A DNA stretch of 64,000 nt from Burhinus oedicnemus. Taxonomy: Eukaryota > Chordata > Aves > Charadriiformes > Burhinidae. The translations under genes were made by a program, and so were the position numbers. Shown here piece after piece: positions 61,601-64,000 of the stretch (position 1 is the first letter of the stretch; every line of letters begins with the position of its first letter). A model generated the notes under the pieces. It did not search any database and was not told the DNA's origin. It saw only the letters and a list, made by a program, of their open reading frames with translations. The stretch covers positions 2,355,110 to 2,419,109 of the forward strand of contig VFFE01009136.1 of NCBI GenBank assembly GCA_008921705.1. The letters run 5' to 3'.

Positions 61601-63344
61601 TTAATTTTAGCAATTTTCTAAATTTAAAAGAAAAACTGCAAACATATTATTTTATAATTGTTAATTGTTTCAATTATTTCTTTATATGAAGAGTGTTGGG
61701 TTATGCATTTATTAAAATGTGTTTATTAAAACAGTTACATTATAAATGTCAAAAACACACTAGCATGAAGTTGTTAAAAGGAAATAATAAATTGAGTTTG
61801 TTTTAACTATTTAATTTCTTGAACTCAGCGAAAATCTTCCAACTTTTTTTTGGTTCTAGAAATTAGATGTTTTTTTCTTTTATAATATCAGCATTTCTTA
61901 CAAGATGGTAAAAGCATTTCTAATCTAAGAATGCTGTTTGCAAATGATATAGGATGGAAACTGAAAGGCCATGATTTTGCACTAGGTCTGTTTACAATTT
62001 CCTTCCACATGATGCAATAGCATGCAGAAATACCCAGATTTGCTTGGAACAAGACTGGTACACCTACACATCCTAGGGCTGTATTGGTCAGATACGATAA
62101 CCCCACAGCCTGGAAACTAAGTGACTGTGTCAATGTGGAATTGGACCCAGACATCTTGACACTGATTATTCTGGCTCTGGAATGACTTTGAAACACTTTG
62201 TACTGTGTAAAGTAGACATATCATTTACGTTTTCAAACTACCGTAACTCAGATCGGTGACAAAGGGAGTCACCTGGGGTCAGTGTGGCCTGGTGCTCTTT
62301 CTCTCCTAAGTCTGCCCACAACTCAGTCCTGAGAAAGTTGACTCTGGGCTGTTGGGAGTCCTCCACGTTAAATTTTGCATCTTCAAGACCACATTGTCAA
62401 TCATGATTGGGAGATTTTAAAACTCATAGATCTTATTAATGGCTTCATTCTTTTTTTTAGGGATTGCAGGAAGACCATGCTATGCTTATGTCTAAGTATT
62501 GATCAAAGGCTCAACTTTACTTTATAAAAAAAAATAAAAATTGTCTAATCTTTGTATATGCAGACCATGGGAAACAAAATAAAAGTTAGGTAGCTAAGAA
62601 AAACCTTTTTATATGGATGCTTAATTTTATAAGTTAACTAGTTCAAACACAATACTTAATCTTTAGTTATACTGTGAGTTCAGCAGGAATTTAATCATTA
62701 TTTCAGTACTGTCTATGTGATTTATTTATAAGAGAATTTTAAGAATATTCTATTAATCAATTTTATAGCTTGGTTTATGATGCTAAATATCCCATATACA
62801 TCTTTTAATCATTTGCTAGTTACTGTGTTATGGAGCTGACATACCTGTTTCTTGGCTATCAATTACACTACTTTTCTGTTGGGAACCTTATTTTCAAAAT
62901 CCTCCTTTTGGTAGTCTCTTGACACAAATTGATCACTGGTGTTCTGCCTGCTCTGTTTCAGCTCAGAATAGAGCTGGTTTTAGTTGTTTCAGAACAAAGC
63001 CTGGTAAATTTGATAAAAACCCAGAACTGTTTCAAAGCTCAGGGTCCCTTTTTGGAAGTTAGTTTCTAGTGATGTCTGAAGTAGCTCCCAAATTTATTTG
63101 ACTTACATTAAAGATAGCTTCTAGAAATTCTTCCAGCTTCTGGAAAACTTGGAAGCTCCTGCCAGACCTCTTAGATAACATGAGAGAACACAGAAACTAT
63201 AGCACTGGGCTCCTGTTACTGCAGGATTTCTCCATCACTGGGATAGTATCCACAGGAAAATTCAGTATAGCTGATGCCAGTACTCCGGCGGATGAAAACC
63301 ATAGCATTCAGATTATTTCAGTTCTTCAGATTATGAAGGTGATT

Positions 63345-63370
63345 ATCACTTACATGTAAATGTAAGTGAT
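63345..63370. repeat. Perfect 11-bp inverted repeat, 4-nt loop
   Basis: ATCACTTACAT at 63345-63355 pairs with ATGTAAGTGAT at 63360-63370. Confidence 0.95.
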
Positions 63371-64000
63371 GCTAAATCATCTAGTGTATAAAAAAACCAC
63401 ATTTTTTTCAATTATAAACAATGAAATTATTTTTTCTTCATCTCAGGATCCTTTAGATTATTCAGAACATACTGGAGAGTCCAAATTGTTCAGTAAGTGG
63501 TCAGCTGAAAAGAGGTAAGATCTCCAGCAGTTTAAGTCTGACAGAGTACTCCCATGAACAAAAAGTATCACAAAGTGGAGCAAGCATGTGAAAGTCACAT
63601 TTCAAGTTAAGAAACATACATTTTCTTATGATCTTATGAGCTTGGGAAAACTGTATGAACTCCACTGACACAACTATACATTTTTCATTGCTTCCGTATG
63701 AAGACTTCTCATTTGAAACTAGTGTATTTTGTGTATAATGTAAAAATATATGTAGAGAGGCTTCATCTTCTTTCTTAACTGCTTCTGGGATCTTCTTTTT
63801 AAAAATGTTAATCTACTGAGTTATGTTTGTGACTTAATTATTTAGAAAAAAATGGGTGAGAGTGGGTTTTCATTGTAGTTTTTCTCCAATTTTACTTGAC
63901 TTGAGTGAACCTACTTCATGTGAGTTACAAGAAGGGAACTGTAAGAATCTAGCCCTTGAATTATTGTGGGGAACTAAAGCATCTTTGACCCTTTTTTGTA

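Larger units (their letters stand above)
57558..64000. other. Unique AT-rich non-coding sequence
   Basis: No transposon or gene is recognised in the last 6.4 kb. It holds a 13-bp stem hairpin at 57921-57953, a (GTTT)n run at 58661-58683 and an 11-bp stem hairpin at 63345-63370. An open frame of 144 codons at 59891-60325 has no recognisable domain and a composition expected of AT-rich chance sequence. Confidence 0.5.

Overview
This is a 64 kb piece of an AT-rich vertebrate genome, almost certainly avian. The main reason is at least nine CR1 LINE fragments, most ending in the bird-typical CR1 3' tail (ATTCTATG octamers, or CTATT pentamers in one). Solo LTRs of avian ERVL character support this. 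There is no bacterial-style gene density, operon, CRISPR array or tRNA. One assembly gap of 702 N lies at 48658-49359.

Layout. Positions 1-1155 hold what looks like the 3' end of a protein-coding gene on the + strand. Two putative exons (87-187 and 1068-1155) have proper acceptors and matching intron phase, followed by a stop codon and poly(A) signals near 1750 and 1808. I do not recognise the protein. The rest is intergenic or gene-desert sequence broken up by retroelements. They are: solo LTR (-) 9255-9872; CR1 (-) 9893-10861; old CR1 (-) 14041-14235 beside an internally deleted CR1 (+) 14283-15330; CR1 (-) with much of the RT 19755-21545; solo LTR (-) 22926-23650; short CR1 tail (-) 27914-28006; a composite block 39476-42270 (CR1 + / CR1 - / CR1-like + tail); old CR1 (-) 42711-43036; ERVL-type LTR (+) 45938-47036; CR1 (-) 50565-50854; probable LTR (-) 54989-55845; CR1 (+) 55945-57557.

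Most notable: two CR1 copies (14283-15330 and 39899-42112) keep the 5' UTR but have lost the endonuclease/RT core by internal deletion. That is unusual for CR1, which is normally 5' truncated. Both carry the same subfamily-type residues in ORF2. The longer one keeps most of ORF1, including the zinc-knuckle-like cysteines and the GDS motif of the esterase domain, in one frame broken only by four TGA codons. Two solo LTRs have perfect 5-bp target-site duplications, and one of these has a 54-nt T run where its TATA box would be expected. Several perfect palindromes and hairpins lie in otherwise unique sequence. I found no convincing new multi-gene system here; the non-autonomous CR1 hypothesis is the strongest lead.
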